DNA of 64,000 nt, taken from the NCBI GenBank assembly GCA_902363665.1, contig CABJAW010000009.1:1-64000 (forward strand), read 5' to 3'. Shown here piece by piece: positions 1-8,021 of the stretch. The notes beneath the pieces were generated by a model, which was not told where the DNA came from, ran no database searches, and was given only the letters and a program-made list of their open reading frames with translations. Numbering within the stretch: the stretch's first letter is position 1; the number at the start of each line of letters is the position of its first letter. This DNA is from Lachnospiraceae bacterium. GTDB lineage: Bacteria; Bacillota; Clostridia; Lachnospirales; Lachnospiraceae. A program made the translations under genes and the position numbers.

Positions 1-132
1 GCGAGAGCGGCCGCACATTTTGCTCCCTATGTCAACCCTTTGGGTAGCCTTTTTGAAAAAATTTGGGTTAGACCCATAATTAGGGGCTAACCCTGTAACT
101 TAACTAAATGACATTGGGCTCTGAACAGTTAC
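1..132. mobile_element. Probable end of an IS66-like element or MITE (partial)
   Basis: The 16 bases at 117-132 (GGCTCTGAACAGTTAC) are the exact reverse complement of the left terminal repeat of the MITE at 60778-60919. This suggests that the window opens inside an element whose outer end is at 132. The other end lies outside the window, so a target duplication cannot be checked, and no transposase reading frame is visible in these 132 bases. The terminal GTAA read inward is typical of IS66-family ends; family assignment is inference. Confidence 0.4.
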
Positions 133-194
133 CAAATATGTATGTGATAAGACGATAAGGCGGAAACCAGAACCGCCAGGGAGGGGGAACAGGC

Positions 195-659
195 ATGGCA
201 GATGCAGGCAAGCTGATTGCAAACAATAAAAAGGCCTACCATGATTATTTTATTGAAGAAAAGTATGAGGCAGGCATCTCACTTCACGGCACGGAGGTAA
301 AATCCCTGCGTATGGGAAAATGCAGCATCAAAGAGTCCTTTATCCGCATCGAAAACGGGGAGGTGCTGATCTACGGTATGCACATCAGCCCGTACGAAAA
401 GGGTAATATTTTCAACAAAGATCCGCTGCGTGTGAAAAAACTGCTGCTTCACAAAAAGGAAATCAACAAGATGCTTGGCAAGATCGCGGAGAAAGGCTAT
501 ACTCTTGTGCCGCTGCGTGTTTATTTCAAGGGCAGCCTTGCCAAAGTGGAGATCGGCCTGGCAAAAGGAAAGAAGCTGTATGACAAACGTCAGGATATCG
601 CGAAGAAAGATCAGAGACGTGAGGCAGAGAAAGAATTTAAGGTGCGGAATCTGTACTGA
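195..659 (+). CDS. smpB: SsrA-binding protein SmpB
   Basis: SmpB binds the tRNA-like domain of tmRNA and delivers it to stalled ribosomes for trans-translation. The 154-residue product has the usual family length. It shows the conserved N-terminal [19 protein letters not shown] region, the HGTEVKSLR loop and the [12 protein letters not shown] block. The C-terminal tail is basic (residues about 130-154), as needed to enter the decoding centre. The ATG follows a strong GGGAGGGGG ribosome binding site. The tmRNA gene lies about 115 bases downstream on the same strand, the classical smpB-ssrA neighbourhood, but has its own promoter. Identification is secure. Confidence 0.98.
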   Translation: MADAGKLIANNKKAYHDYFIEEKYEAGISLHGTEVKSLRMGKCSIKESFIRIENGEVLIYGMHISPYEKGNIFNKDPLRVKKLLLHKKEINKMLGKIAEKGYTLVPLRVYFKGSLAKVEIGLAKGKKLYDKRQDIAKKDQRREAEKEFKVRNLY

Positions 660-695
660 AAAAGTGCTTCGGAGACAGAAAACAGAAAAATTCGG

Positions 696-724
696 TTGAC
701 AATCAGATGTGAAGTCTATATACT
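696..724 (+). promoter_or_regulatory. Sigma-A type promoter of tmRNA
   Basis: TTGACA at 696-701, a 17-base spacer and TATACT at 719-724. Transcription would start near 731, about 45 bases before the mature tmRNA 5' end, leaving a GC-rich 5' precursor to be trimmed. Confidence 0.75.
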
Positions 725-774
725 GAAGATCAGGCAAAAGAACCGGGAGCAAGTTTTGCTCTGTCAGGTCCCCG

Positions 775-1111
775 GGGCTAGTAAAGGTTTCGACGGGGGT
801 TATGAAGCTGGAGAAGCTATCCGCAGGTTGATGCGTCAAATCACAAATTAAAATTAAACGCTGAAGATAATTTAGCATACGCTGCCTAATGGCAGCTGTC
901 TGACACAGAGCACCTGCACTTTGTGACCCAGGCATCGATGATGCAGGAAACGACATATGTTAAGCTTTGCGCATATGGGCGTATCATGAAGCTACTGAAA
1001 GCAGAAGGCTGTCTGTTGTCGCCTGCCGGAGGGAATGTCAAATAACCGACTATGATAGTAGAAGGACAGTGGACTGGCTTTCGGACACGGGTTCGACTCC
1101 CGTCTAGTCCA
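775..1111 (+). ncRNA. ssrA: Transfer-messenger RNA (tmRNA, SsrA)
   Basis: The 5' end GGGCTAG (775-781) pairs with CTAGTCC (1104-1110) to form the acceptor stem, followed by discriminator A at 1111; CCA is not encoded. The 5' half has the hallmark AAAGGTTTCGACGGGGGTTA stretch and the 3' end has the T-arm GGGTTCGACTCCC. The tag reading frame runs from GCT at 860 to the TAA at 887-889 and encodes AEDNLAYAA, ending in the AA degron recognised by ClpXP. An AAC codon directly precedes it, so the exact resume codon is uncertain by one. Length about 337 nt before CCA addition. Confidence 0.95.
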
Positions 1112-1113
1112 AT

Positions 1114-1208
1114 ATTATAAGGAGGGACCCACTCGTCAGAGTGGGAGGATCCCTTATAATTTGCAGACGCCAACGAACGAAGTTCGTTTTCAAATGCGTC
1201 TGCTCCCG
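1114..1208. repeat. Palindromic repeat unit 1 after tmRNA
   Basis: An outer stem (ATTATAAG at 1114-1121 with CTTATAAT at 1153-1160) encloses an inner stem CCCACTC/GAGTGGG. A second palindrome follows, with arms GCAGACGC and GCGTCTGC around a short GAACGAAGTTCG-type hairpin. The unit recurs 119 bases downstream. It starts two bases after the tmRNA and so may affect 3' processing. No coding capacity is credible. Confidence 0.85.
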
Positions 1209-1232
1209 TAATAAGGAGAAATCTACGCTTTT

Positions 1233-1376
1233 ATTATAAGGAGGGACCCACTCGTCAGAGTGGGAGGATCCCTTATAATTTGCAGACGCTGCGAACGAAG
1301 TTCGCATTTAACCGAGTCAAGCAAGTAGCGAAGCGGATTGCGAATATCCGCTTTGACATGCGTCTGCTCCCGTAAT
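1233..1376. repeat. Palindromic repeat unit 2, carrying a nested repeat
   Basis: It repeats unit 1 (same ATTATAAG...CTTATAAT stem at 1233-1279, then GCAGACGC...GCGTCTGC), but between the GCAGACGC and GCGTCTGC arms it carries an extra block (about 1311-1357). That block contains the dispersed stem AAGCGGAT, 7-base loop, ATCCGCTT. The simplest reading is insertion of one small repeat into another. Confidence 0.85.
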
Positions 1377-1395
1377 GTAACATTTTTAGAAAAAC

Positions 1396-1438
1396 AACGG
1401 CATTGTATATGATGCAATATGCGATGCCGTTATTTTTT
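1396..1438 (+). terminator. Rho-independent terminator of the tmRNA region
   Basis: Stem AACGGCAT (1396-1403) with ATGCCGTT (1424-1431), followed by a run of T at 1433-1438. Confidence 0.7.
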
Positions 1439-1510
1439 GCGCGGTTTCGCAGCTTTTCCATGCGCCTGAACCAGATAATTCTTCCAGGAAGCGTATAAGA
1501 CCGGTCGTTT

Positions 1511-1579
1511 CCCGGAATGATTATAAAAAATGTATTCGCGAAATTCTTCTCGCAAAATCAGGCGCAAAAGGATTCCGGG
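1511..1579 (+). promoter_or_regulatory. Long-range inverted repeat upstream of the purine permease
   Basis: CCCGGAAT at 1511-1518 is the exact inverted copy of ATTCCGGG at 1572-1579, with a 53-base interior that has smaller GCG-rich arms. It ends about 33 bases before the permease start. The conserved core of a purine riboswitch is not visible, so I only record the inverted repeat. Confidence 0.35.
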
Positions 1580-1612
1580 ACTACATAAGAACCACAAGGG
1601 AGGAAAATCAAG

Positions 1613-2998
1613 ATGAGTCTTGAAAAATTTTTTCATCTGAAAGAAAATCACACAGATGCAAAAACAGAGATCATGGCAGGAATCACCTCATTTATGACGA
1701 TGGCGTATATTCTTGCAGTAAATCCGAACATTCTGGCCGCAGCCGGAATGGATCACGGTGCGGTATTTACCGCGACAGCAGTGGCTGCTTTTATTGGTAC
1801 ACTGTGCATGGCATTGTTCGCAAATTATCCGTTTGCACTGGCTCCGGGTATGGGATTGAATGCATACTTTGCGTATACCGTTGTACTTGGCATGGGATAT
1901 TCCTGGCAGGTAGCGCTTGCAGCTGTACTTACTGAGGGCATCATTTTTATTCTGCTTTCGCTTTTTAACGTGCGCGAGGCGATTTTCAATGCCATCCCGT
2001 TCAATCTGAAAAAGGCAGTCAGCGTCGGCATCGGACTTTTTATTACATTCATCGGTCTGCAGAATGCAAAAATTGTTATCGGAAGCTCGACACTGTTAAG
2101 CCTGTTTTCTCTGGATGGCTATAACGCAACCTTGACAGGCGGCGTGCAGGCAACGTGGAATGATGCCGGGATTACGGTGCTTCTTGCGATCATCGGTGTT
2201 ATTATCACCGCAGTTCTGGTTGCCAGAAATGTAAAGGGAAATATTCTCTGGGGCATTCTGATCACCTGGCTGCTCGGAATCATCTGTCAGCTGACCGGTG
2301 TGTATGTGCCGAGCGCAGAACTTGGTTTCTACAGCCTGCTTCCGGATTTTTCAGCAGGAATCTCAATTCCAGGCATTGCGCCGATCTTTGCAAAATTCAG
2401 TCTTCAGGGTGTTTCCATTCTGGAGTTTATCGTTATCGTATTTGCATTTCTGTTTGTAGACATTTTCGATACGCTGGGAACTCTGATCGGTGTGGCTTCC
2501 AAGGCGGATATGCTGGATAAGGATGGAAAGCTCCCGCGTATCAAAGGTGCGCTGATGGCAGATGCGATCGGAACAACGGCCGGAGCAGTACTTGGTACCT
2601 CCACGGTTACGACCTTTGTTGAGAGTGCTTCTGGTGTATCTGAGGGCGGCCGTACCGGTCTGACTTCTCTGACAACCGGTATTCTTTTCCTGCTCTCTTT
2701 GTTCCTGTCCCCGATCTTCCTCGCAATCCCGTCCTTTGCGACGGCTCCGGCGCTGATCATCGTTGGCTTCTACATGCTGGGAGCAGTGACTGAGATCGAT
2801 TTCAAGGATGCGGCAGAGGGGATTCCGGCATTTATCTGTATTATCGCAATGCCGTTTTTCTACAGCATTTCCGAGGGAATCGCAATGGGAGTTATCTCTT
2901 ATGTGGTAATTAACCTTGTAACCGGAAAGAAGAAAAAAGTCGGACCGGTGATGGCAGTGCTTGCCGTACTGTTTATTTTAAAGTACATTCTGATGTAA
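1613..2998 (+). CDS. NCS2-family purine permease (AzgA/PbuG type)
   Basis: Predicted proton-coupled importer of adenine, guanine or hypoxanthine in the cytoplasmic membrane. The 461 residues form about 12-14 hydrophobic segments. The AzgA branch (COG2252) signatures are visible: PGMGLNAYF near residue 80, a DxFDTLGTL helix near residue 280, and TTFVESASGVSEGGRTGLTS near residue 340. The ATG follows GGAGG with good spacing. It is monocistronic: an inverted repeat lies upstream and a strong terminator follows. The exact purine specificity cannot be read from the sequence. Confidence 0.92.
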   Translation: MSLEKFFHLKENHTDAKTEIMAGITSFMTMAYILAVNPNILAAAGMDHGAVFTATAVAAFIGTLCMALFANYPFALAPGMGLNAYFAYTVVLGMGYSWQVALAAVLTEGIIFILLSLFNVREAIFNAIPFNLKKAVSVGIGLFITFIGLQNAKIVIGSSTLLSLFSLDGYNATLTGGVQATWNDAGITVLLAIIGVIITAVLVARNVKGNILWGILITWLLGIICQLTGVYVPSAELGFYSLLPDFSAGISIPGIAPIFAKFSLQGVSILEFIVIVFAFLFVDIFDTLGTLIGVASKADMLDKDGKLPRIKGALMADAIGTTAGAVLGTSTVTTFVESASGVSEGGRTGLTSLTTGILFLLSLFLSPIFLAIPSFATAPALIIVGFYMLGAVTEIDFKDAAEGIPAFICIIAMPFFYSISEGIAMGVISYVVINLVTGKKKKVGPVMAVLAVLFILKYILM

Positions 2999-3043
2999 CT
3001 GCGGCTGTCTGCTTCAGAGCGTTCATTTGACAGAATAATTACG

Positions 3044-3093
3044 AAGGATCGGTTTTTCCGGCGGTTTGAGCCAGGAGAAACCGATCCTTTTTT
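3044..3093 (+). terminator. Terminator after the purine permease
   Basis: Stem AAGGATCGGTTT (3044-3055) with AAACCGATCCTT (3078-3089), then a T run to 3093. Confidence 0.85.
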
Positions 3094-3268
3094 AACCGAG
3101 TCAGGCAAGTCCCCTGCTTCAATTGCGCGGAGCAATAAGCAGTGGGTAGGGACTTGCTTGTATCAGGAGTGGTACAAGCCACTCCTGATAAGCTGCGAAG
3201 CAGCTGCTCGGTTATGAGCAAGTAGCGAAGCGGATTGCGAATATCCGCTTTGACCCGAGTCAGGCAAG
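3093..3268. repeat. Composite dispersed palindromic repeat
   Basis: Begins and ends with near-identical AACCGAGTCAGGCAAG and CCCGAGTCAGGCAAG. Inside are a GCGCGGAGCAATAAGCAG block, a perfect CAGGAGTGG/CCACTCCTG hairpin (about 3162-3188), a GAAGCAGCTGC palindrome and the standard stem AAGCGGAT, 7-base loop, ATCCGCTT (3228-3250). It fills most of the gap between two genes and contributes a spurious N-terminal reading-frame extension to the next gene. Confidence 0.8.
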
Positions 3269-3390
3269 ATTATGGATATCTGCAGGGCAAAGCCGGAAAA
3301 GGGGAAAAGGGCTGGACAGAGCCGGATGGGAATGGTAGAATAGCGGTTGGTATAGAGCCTGCGGAAATAAAAACGAAAGAGGGAATTTTT

Positions 3391-4086
3391 ATGAGTGAGG
3401 CAAAAAAAACAGGACATTTCCGGCTGACTTCTCAGGAACATTATTCGGAGGCGTTTTGCACGAGTGCGTTTCTTGCACTGTCAGGAGGCTTTCAGGATGC
3501 TTATACGTATAACTGCAGGGACGGTGTTTTTTCAAATGCACAGACGGGAAATATTGTGCTGATGAGTCAGCATCTGATGCAGGGAGAGTGGGGCAGGTGC
3601 CTGCATTATTTTGTGCCGGTAGTGGCATTTGCGCTTGGCGTCCTGATTTCCGAGCAGATCCAGCATCGATATAAATATGCAAAGAAGATGCACTGGAGAC
3701 AGGGGATTCTGCTCGCGGAGATCGCAATCTTATTTGCAGTTGGATTTATTCCGGCTTCTTTTAATGTGGCAGCGACGGTACTTGTTTCACTGTCCTGTGC
3801 AATGCAGGTACAGACGTTCCGGAAGGTCGGCGGTTATTCTTATGCAAGCACGATGTGCATCGGAAACCTGCGCGGAGGCATGGAGGCGCTGTCCGTTTAT
3901 TTAAGAGAACATAAAAAAGGACAGCTGCGGCAGGCGTCTTATTATTTTGGCGTGATTTTTTTGTTTGCGATCGGAGCAGGCATTGGCGGTGTCCTTTCTG
4001 TAAATTATGGAATCCGCGTGATCTGGGTCTCCTGCGTGCTGCTGCTGGTAAGCTTTATTTTGATGGCTCTGGATCGATTTAACTGA
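3391..4086 (+). CDS. YoaK family membrane protein (DUF1275)
   Basis: A 231-residue integral membrane protein with about six hydrophobic helices. DUF1275 features are visible: an AFLALSGGFQDAYTY opening helix with the conserved Gly/Asp-Ala pattern, QTGNIVLM around residue 52, and a central GNLRGGMEAL segment. The molecular function of the family is unknown. The ATG at 3391 follows AAAGAGGGA. A longer frame from 3235 exists but reads through the dispersed repeat, so I reject that start. It stands alone, between repeat-containing gaps. Confidence 0.85.
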   Translation: MSEAKKTGHFRLTSQEHYSEAFCTSAFLALSGGFQDAYTYNCRDGVFSNAQTGNIVLMSQHLMQGEWGRCLHYFVPVVAFALGVLISEQIQHRYKYAKKMHWRQGILLAEIAILFAVGFIPASFNVAATVLVSLSCAMQVQTFRKVGGYSYASTMCIGNLRGGMEALSVYLREHKKGQLRQASYYFGVIFLFAIGAGIGGVLSVNYGIRVIWVSCVLLLVSFILMALDRFN

Positions 4087-4270
4087 GTCGGGAAGTGAAG
4101 TAGATTACGAATGTCGTTTTGGCTTAACTTAGCCGGATTGCGAAAGGATCAAGCCAGGAATACAAGGAAATACCGCATAAAAAACACAGAATAGACAAAA
4201 AAACAGGGTATGATAAAAGGCAGAAAACGGGAAAAAGCGGATTGCGAATATCCGTTTTGATGAAAAAGAG
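4087..4270. repeat. Degenerate copies of the dispersed palindrome
   Basis: A decayed copy at about 4083-4155 (AGTCGGGAAGTGAAGTAGATTACGAATGTCG-like, then GCCGGATTGCGAAAGGATC) is followed by a good copy at 4235-4257 in which AAGCGGATTGCGAATATCCG is intact. It ends 15 bases before the response-regulator ribosome binding site, so it probably lies in that gene's leader. Confidence 0.6.
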
Positions 4271-4284
4271 CGGAGGAAATGAGT

Positions 4285-4965
4285 ATGGAACGACTGAAGA
4301 TTCTTGTAGTGGACGACGAGAGCAGAATGCGGAAGCTGGTGCGGGATTTCCTGGTGAAGAAGGATTTTGAAGTGCTGGAAGCCGGGGATGGCGCAGAAGC
4401 GGTGGATCTGTTTTTTGATACGAAGGATGTCGCGCTTGTGATCCTGGATGTGATGATGCCGAAAATGGACGGCTGGCAGGTATGCCGCGAGATCCGAGCC
4501 TATTCAAAAGTGCCGATCATCATGCTGACAGCAAAGAGCGATGAACGGGACGAGCTGCTCGGCTTCGAGCTTGGTGTGGATGAATATATTTCCAAACCAT
4601 TCAGCCCGAAGATCTTGGTGGCGCGCGTGGAAGCGATCCTGCGCAGAACGAGCGGACTTGCAGCGGATGATGTGCTGCGTGCAGGCGGAATTGAGATCAA
4701 CAAGGCAGCGCATGAAGTCACGATCGACGGCAGGGCGATCGATTTAAGCTACAAAGAATTTGAACTTCTGACTTATTTCATGGAAAATCAGGGCATTGCA
4801 CTTTCAAGAGAGAAGATATTAAACAGTGTCTGGAATTATGACTATTTCGGAGATGCGCGCACCATTGATACACACGTCAAAAAGCTGCGCAGCAAACTCG
4901 GAGACAAGGGGGATTACATTAAGACAATCTGGGGCATGGGATATAAATTCGAAGTGGAAGGGTGA
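4285..4965 (+). CDS. OmpR/PhoB-family response regulator
   Basis: A cytoplasmic transcription factor activated by phosphorylation. Receiver domain about residues 3-115, with acidic pair D10-D11, phospho-acceptor D55 in VILDVMMPKMDGW and the conserved Lys in SKPFSP. A winged-helix DNA-binding domain (about 130-226) includes ELLTYFMENQGIALSREKIL and the recognition helix region RTIDTHVKKLRSKL. I prefer the ATG at 4285 because GGAGG at 4272-4276 is then 8 bases away; the ATG at 4279 would leave only 2. Its stop is 6 bases before the sensor kinase start, so the two form an operon. Confidence 0.93.
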   Translation: MERLKILVVDDESRMRKLVRDFLVKKDFEVLEAGDGAEAVDLFFDTKDVALVILDVMMPKMDGWQVCREIRAYSKVPIIMLTAKSDERDELLGFELGVDEYISKPFSPKILVARVEAILRRTSGLAADDVLRAGGIEINKAAHEVTIDGRAIDLSYKEFELLTYFMENQGIALSREKILNSVWNYDYFGDARTIDTHVKKLRSKLGDKGDYIKTIWGMGYKFEVEG

Positions 4966-4971
4966 CGGAAG

Positions 4972-6615
4972 ATGAACATGTCGCTGAGAAGACAGCTGAC
5001 TTTATGCTTTACGGCACTGATCGGTGCGCTGTTTCTGATTAATTACTTCGTTACCTCTTTTTTTCTGGAGAGCTATTACTACATGCGCAAGCAGCAGGTG
5101 CTTGTGGATGCCTACAATATGCTGAATGAAAATATCACGGATGAGGGCGGCCTGGAAGAAGAGCCGATGAGAGAACTGACGACGGTCTGCGTAACGAACG
5201 GTATTTCGCTGGTTGTTGTGGATCATAATAACAAGATTCTGCTTCGGACGATGTGGACCGGCAGCGATCTGATTAATCTGATGCTGGCCAGATTAAACGG
5301 CTACCAGATCGGAGTTGACGAGGGAAATGTACTGGAGCACAACGATTTCTATACGATCCAGCGGAAAGAAGATTCTGAGGTTGGGCTTGAATACCTCGAG
5401 ATGTGGGGAAGCCTGGATAAAGATTTTTATTTTATGATGCGTTTTAACGTAGAAGGCGTAACAGAAAATGTGCGCGTCTGCTCGGAATTTATTAAATATA
5501 TCTGTCTGGCAGGTATCGTACTTGCTGTTGTAATTGTCTGGCTGATCTCGCGGCATGTCACGAAGCCGCTGCATGAGCTGACGGAGCTGTCGAAACGGAT
5601 GGCAGAGCTTGATTTTGATGCAAAATATACAAGCGGAGGAAGCAATGAGATCGGACAGCTGGGCGAGCATTTCAACCGGATGTCAGAGAATCTGGAAAAA
5701 GCGTATTCGGAGCTTCTGACGGCAAATAATGAGCTGCAGCAGGATATCCAGAAAAAGCAGAAGATCGACGATATGCGCAAAGAGTTCCTCTCGAACGTTT
5801 CTCATGAGCTTAAAACGCCGATCGCGCTGATCCAGGGTTATGCAGAAGGACTTGCCGAATGCATCAATGACGATGCGGAGAGCCGCGACTTTTACTGTGA
5901 GGTCATTATGGACGAGGCGTCTAAGATGAATACGATGGTCCAGAAGCTGCTGACGTTAAATCAGCTGGAGTTCGGCAATGACAAGATTGTGATGGAGCGG
6001 TTTGATCTTGCGATGCTTCTGAAAAACAAGATCCAGTCGATCGCGATTCTGGCACAGCAGAAAGAGGCACAGATTTCCTACAGTGGAAAGGACAGTGTGT
6101 ATGCGTGGGGTGACGAATTTAAAATCGAAGAGGTCATCACAAATTATCTGAGCAATGCGCTGAACCACGTAAGCGGAGCGAAAAAGATTGAAGTGCGTGT
6201 GGAGCAGGATACAGAACAGGTACGTGTGTCTGTATTTAATACCGGAGAGCAGATCCCGGAGGCTGATATCGGCCAGATCTGGGATAAATTCTATAAGGTG
6301 GATAAGGCGAGAACCCGTGAATATGGTGGAAGCGGCGTTGGACTTTCCATTGTAAAGGCAATCATGGAATCGCTGAATCAAAAATATGGCGTTGAGAACC
6401 GCCCGGATGGCGTGGAATTCTGGTTTACCCTGAAAAATGGAAGTGCTCAGAAGGAAGAGGAGACAGGCGATTCGGACGCTGTGAAGAGCAGTGTGAAAAA
6501 GGATAAAAATGAGATCTGCAACGGTGCATGGCGAAAGGTAGAGCCGGACGAAACACAGGATTCTGAGGAGAAAGTGTCAGAAGGACGAAGTACGGAGGAT
6601 CAGGGCGGTGAATAG
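4972..6615 (+). CDS. Sensor histidine kinase with HAMP domain
   Basis: Membrane sensor partner of the preceding regulator, 547 residues. TM1 at about 9-32, an extracytoplasmic sensor region to about 174, TM2 at about 176-193, then HAMP. The HisKA dimerisation helix carries phospho-acceptor H278 in SNVSHELKTP. The ATPase domain shows N (NYLSNALNH), G1 (FNTGEQIPE) and G2 (GGSGVGLSIV) boxes. A highly charged tail of about 60 residues after the catalytic domain (Glu/Lys/Asp/Ser rich) is unusual and looks disordered. The input signal cannot be told from sequence. Confidence 0.93.
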   Translation: MNMSLRRQLTLCFTALIGALFLINYFVTSFFLESYYYMRKQQVLVDAYNMLNENITDEGGLEEEPMRELTTVCVTNGISLVVVDHNNKILLRTMWTGSDLINLMLARLNGYQIGVDEGNVLEHNDFYTIQRKEDSEVGLEYLEMWGSLDKDFYFMMRFNVEGVTENVRVCSEFIKYICLAGIVLAVVIVWLISRHVTKPLHELTELSKRMAELDFDAKYTSGGSNEIGQLGEHFNRMSENLEKAYSELLTANNELQQDIQKKQKIDDMRKEFLSNVSHELKTPIALIQGYAEGLAECINDDAESRDFYCEVIMDEASKMNTMVQKLLTLNQLEFGNDKIVMERFDLAMLLKNKIQSIAILAQQKEAQISYSGKDSVYAWGDEFKIEEVITNYLSNALNHVSGAKKIEVRVEQDTEQVRVSVFNTGEQIPEADIGQIWDKFYKVDKARTREYGGSGVGLSIVKAIMESLNQKYGVENRPDGVEFWFTLKNGSAQKEEETGDSDAVKSSVKKDKNEICNGAWRKVEPDETQDSEEKVSEGRSTEDQGGE

Positions 6616-6678
6616 AGGCTGCCCGGGGAAAGGAAGAGAAAAAGGAAAAGAAGAAGGAACAGAAGAAGGAACAGAAGA

Positions 6679-7929
6679 ATGAGTAAAGTAATCGTAATCG
6701 GAGGTGGCGCAGCCGGTATGATGGCTGCCATTGCCGCGGCGGAGGATGGACATCAAGTCACTTTGCTGGAGAAGAATGAAAAACTGGGCAAAAAGATTTA
6801 TATTACCGGAAAGGGCCGCTGTAATCTGACGAACAACTGCGAGGTGGAAGATCTGCTGGAGGCAACGTGTGTCAACCAGAAATTTCTGTACAGCGCATTT
6901 TATGGTTTTACCAGTCAGGATACGATCGAATTTTTTGAAAATTCAGGGATGAAAACAAAGACAGAGCGCGGCAATCGTGTCTTCCCGGTTTCTGATCACT
7001 CATCAGATGTCATCCTGGCACTGAATCGGAGACTGAAAGAGTGCGGTGTGCGCATCTGCCTGCACACGGAAGCAGCAGGGATCCTGACGAAGGAGAGTTC
7101 CGGTGAAAAATCCGGGGTATGTGTCTGCGGCGTGAGGAAAAAGGATGGTATGCGTCTTGAGGCGGATGCGGTCATTGTGGCGACCGGTGGATTGTCTTAT
7201 GCGTCGACCGGTTCGACTGGTGACGGATACCGATTTGCAAAGGAGCTGGGGCTTCGTGTAACGGAATGTTCTCCATCTCTGGTACCGATTGAGGCGGCAG
7301 AGGAATGGGTTCCGCGTTTACAGGGGCTTTCCCTTCGGAATGTGGAAGTGACGATCCTCGATGGAAAGAAAGAATTGTACCGCGAGTTCGGCGAGATGCT
7401 CTTTACGCATTACGGCGTGACCGGCCCACTGATCCTGACAGCAAGCAGTGTGATCCAAAAAAAACTTGCGGGACATCCGCTTGCAATGCGGATCAATTTA
7501 AAACCGGCGCTGAGTGAAGAACAGCTCGATGCACGGATTCTGCGTGAGTTTGAGGCGGCAAAAAACAAACAGTTCAAAAATGTGATCGGTACGCTGTACC
7601 CGGCAAAGCTGATCCCTGTCATCATAGAACTTTGTGGGATTCCGGAGGAGAAACCGGTGCACGATATCTCAAAGGAAGAGCGGAAACACCTGGTTGAAAT
7701 TACAAAGCAGTTCCCATTGACCCTTACCCGTCTTCGCGGTTATAATGAGGCAGTAGTGACACGTGGAGGTGTCAGTGTAAAAGAAATTGATCCTGGTACG
7801 ATGGAATCGAAGAAGATATCCGGACTGTATTTTGCCGGTGAAGTGCTTGATCTTGACGCGGTGACCGGTGGATTTAACCTGCAGATCGCATGGGCAACGG
7901 GCCATGCGGCCGGAAGAGGAATCCGCTGA
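6679..7929 (+). CDS. BaiN/HI0933-family NAD(P)/FAD-dependent oxidoreductase
   Basis: A 416-residue flavoprotein. The N-terminal Rossmann motif GGGAAGMMAAIAA, the GKKIYITGKGRCNLTNN block and the C-terminal GLYFAGEVLDLDAVTGGFNLQIA block are diagnostic of the HI0933-like family (Pfam PF03486). One member, BaiN, has been linked to bile acid reduction, but most have no proven substrate, so I do not assign one. It follows the histidine kinase by 63 bases through a polypurine stretch. It precedes cmk-ispH-rpsA on the same strand, a frequent clostridial arrangement, and is probably co-transcribed with them. Confidence 0.88.
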   Translation: MSKVIVIGGGAAGMMAAIAAAEDGHQVTLLEKNEKLGKKIYITGKGRCNLTNNCEVEDLLEATCVNQKFLYSAFYGFTSQDTIEFFENSGMKTKTERGNRVFPVSDHSSDVILALNRRLKECGVRICLHTEAAGILTKESSGEKSGVCVCGVRKKDGMRLEADAVIVATGGLSYASTGSTGDGYRFAKELGLRVTECSPSLVPIEAAEEWVPRLQGLSLRNVEVTILDGKKELYREFGEMLFTHYGVTGPLILTASSVIQKKLAGHPLAMRINLKPALSEEQLDARILREFEAAKNKQFKNVIGTLYPAKLIPVIIELCGIPEEKPVHDISKEERKHLVEITKQFPLTLTRLRGYNEAVVTRGGVSVKEIDPGTMESKKISGLYFAGEVLDLDAVTGGFNLQIAWATGHAAGRGIR

Positions 7930-8021
7930 AAAGATCGCCCGGATGATAAAAGACAGTCCGGTGAGCGGTAAGTATAGAAAGATTCTGAAAGTACATTAGA
8001 AAGAAAAAGAGGAAGAAATGT

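Noticed and set aside
279..1417. Several minus-strand frames across smpB, tmRNA and the post-tmRNA repeats
   Set aside because: They are translations of structural RNA and palindromic repeats; the repeated KADIRNPLR-like peptide simply reflects the repeat DNA.
1440..1612. Purine riboswitch before the NCS2 permease
   Set aside because: The conserved loop and junction sequences of the purine aptamer could not be found; only an inverted repeat is present.
3235..3390. N-terminal extension of the YoaK-like protein
   Set aside because: It reads through the dispersed repeat and lacks a ribosome binding site; the ATG at 3391 has both a good site and the family-like start.
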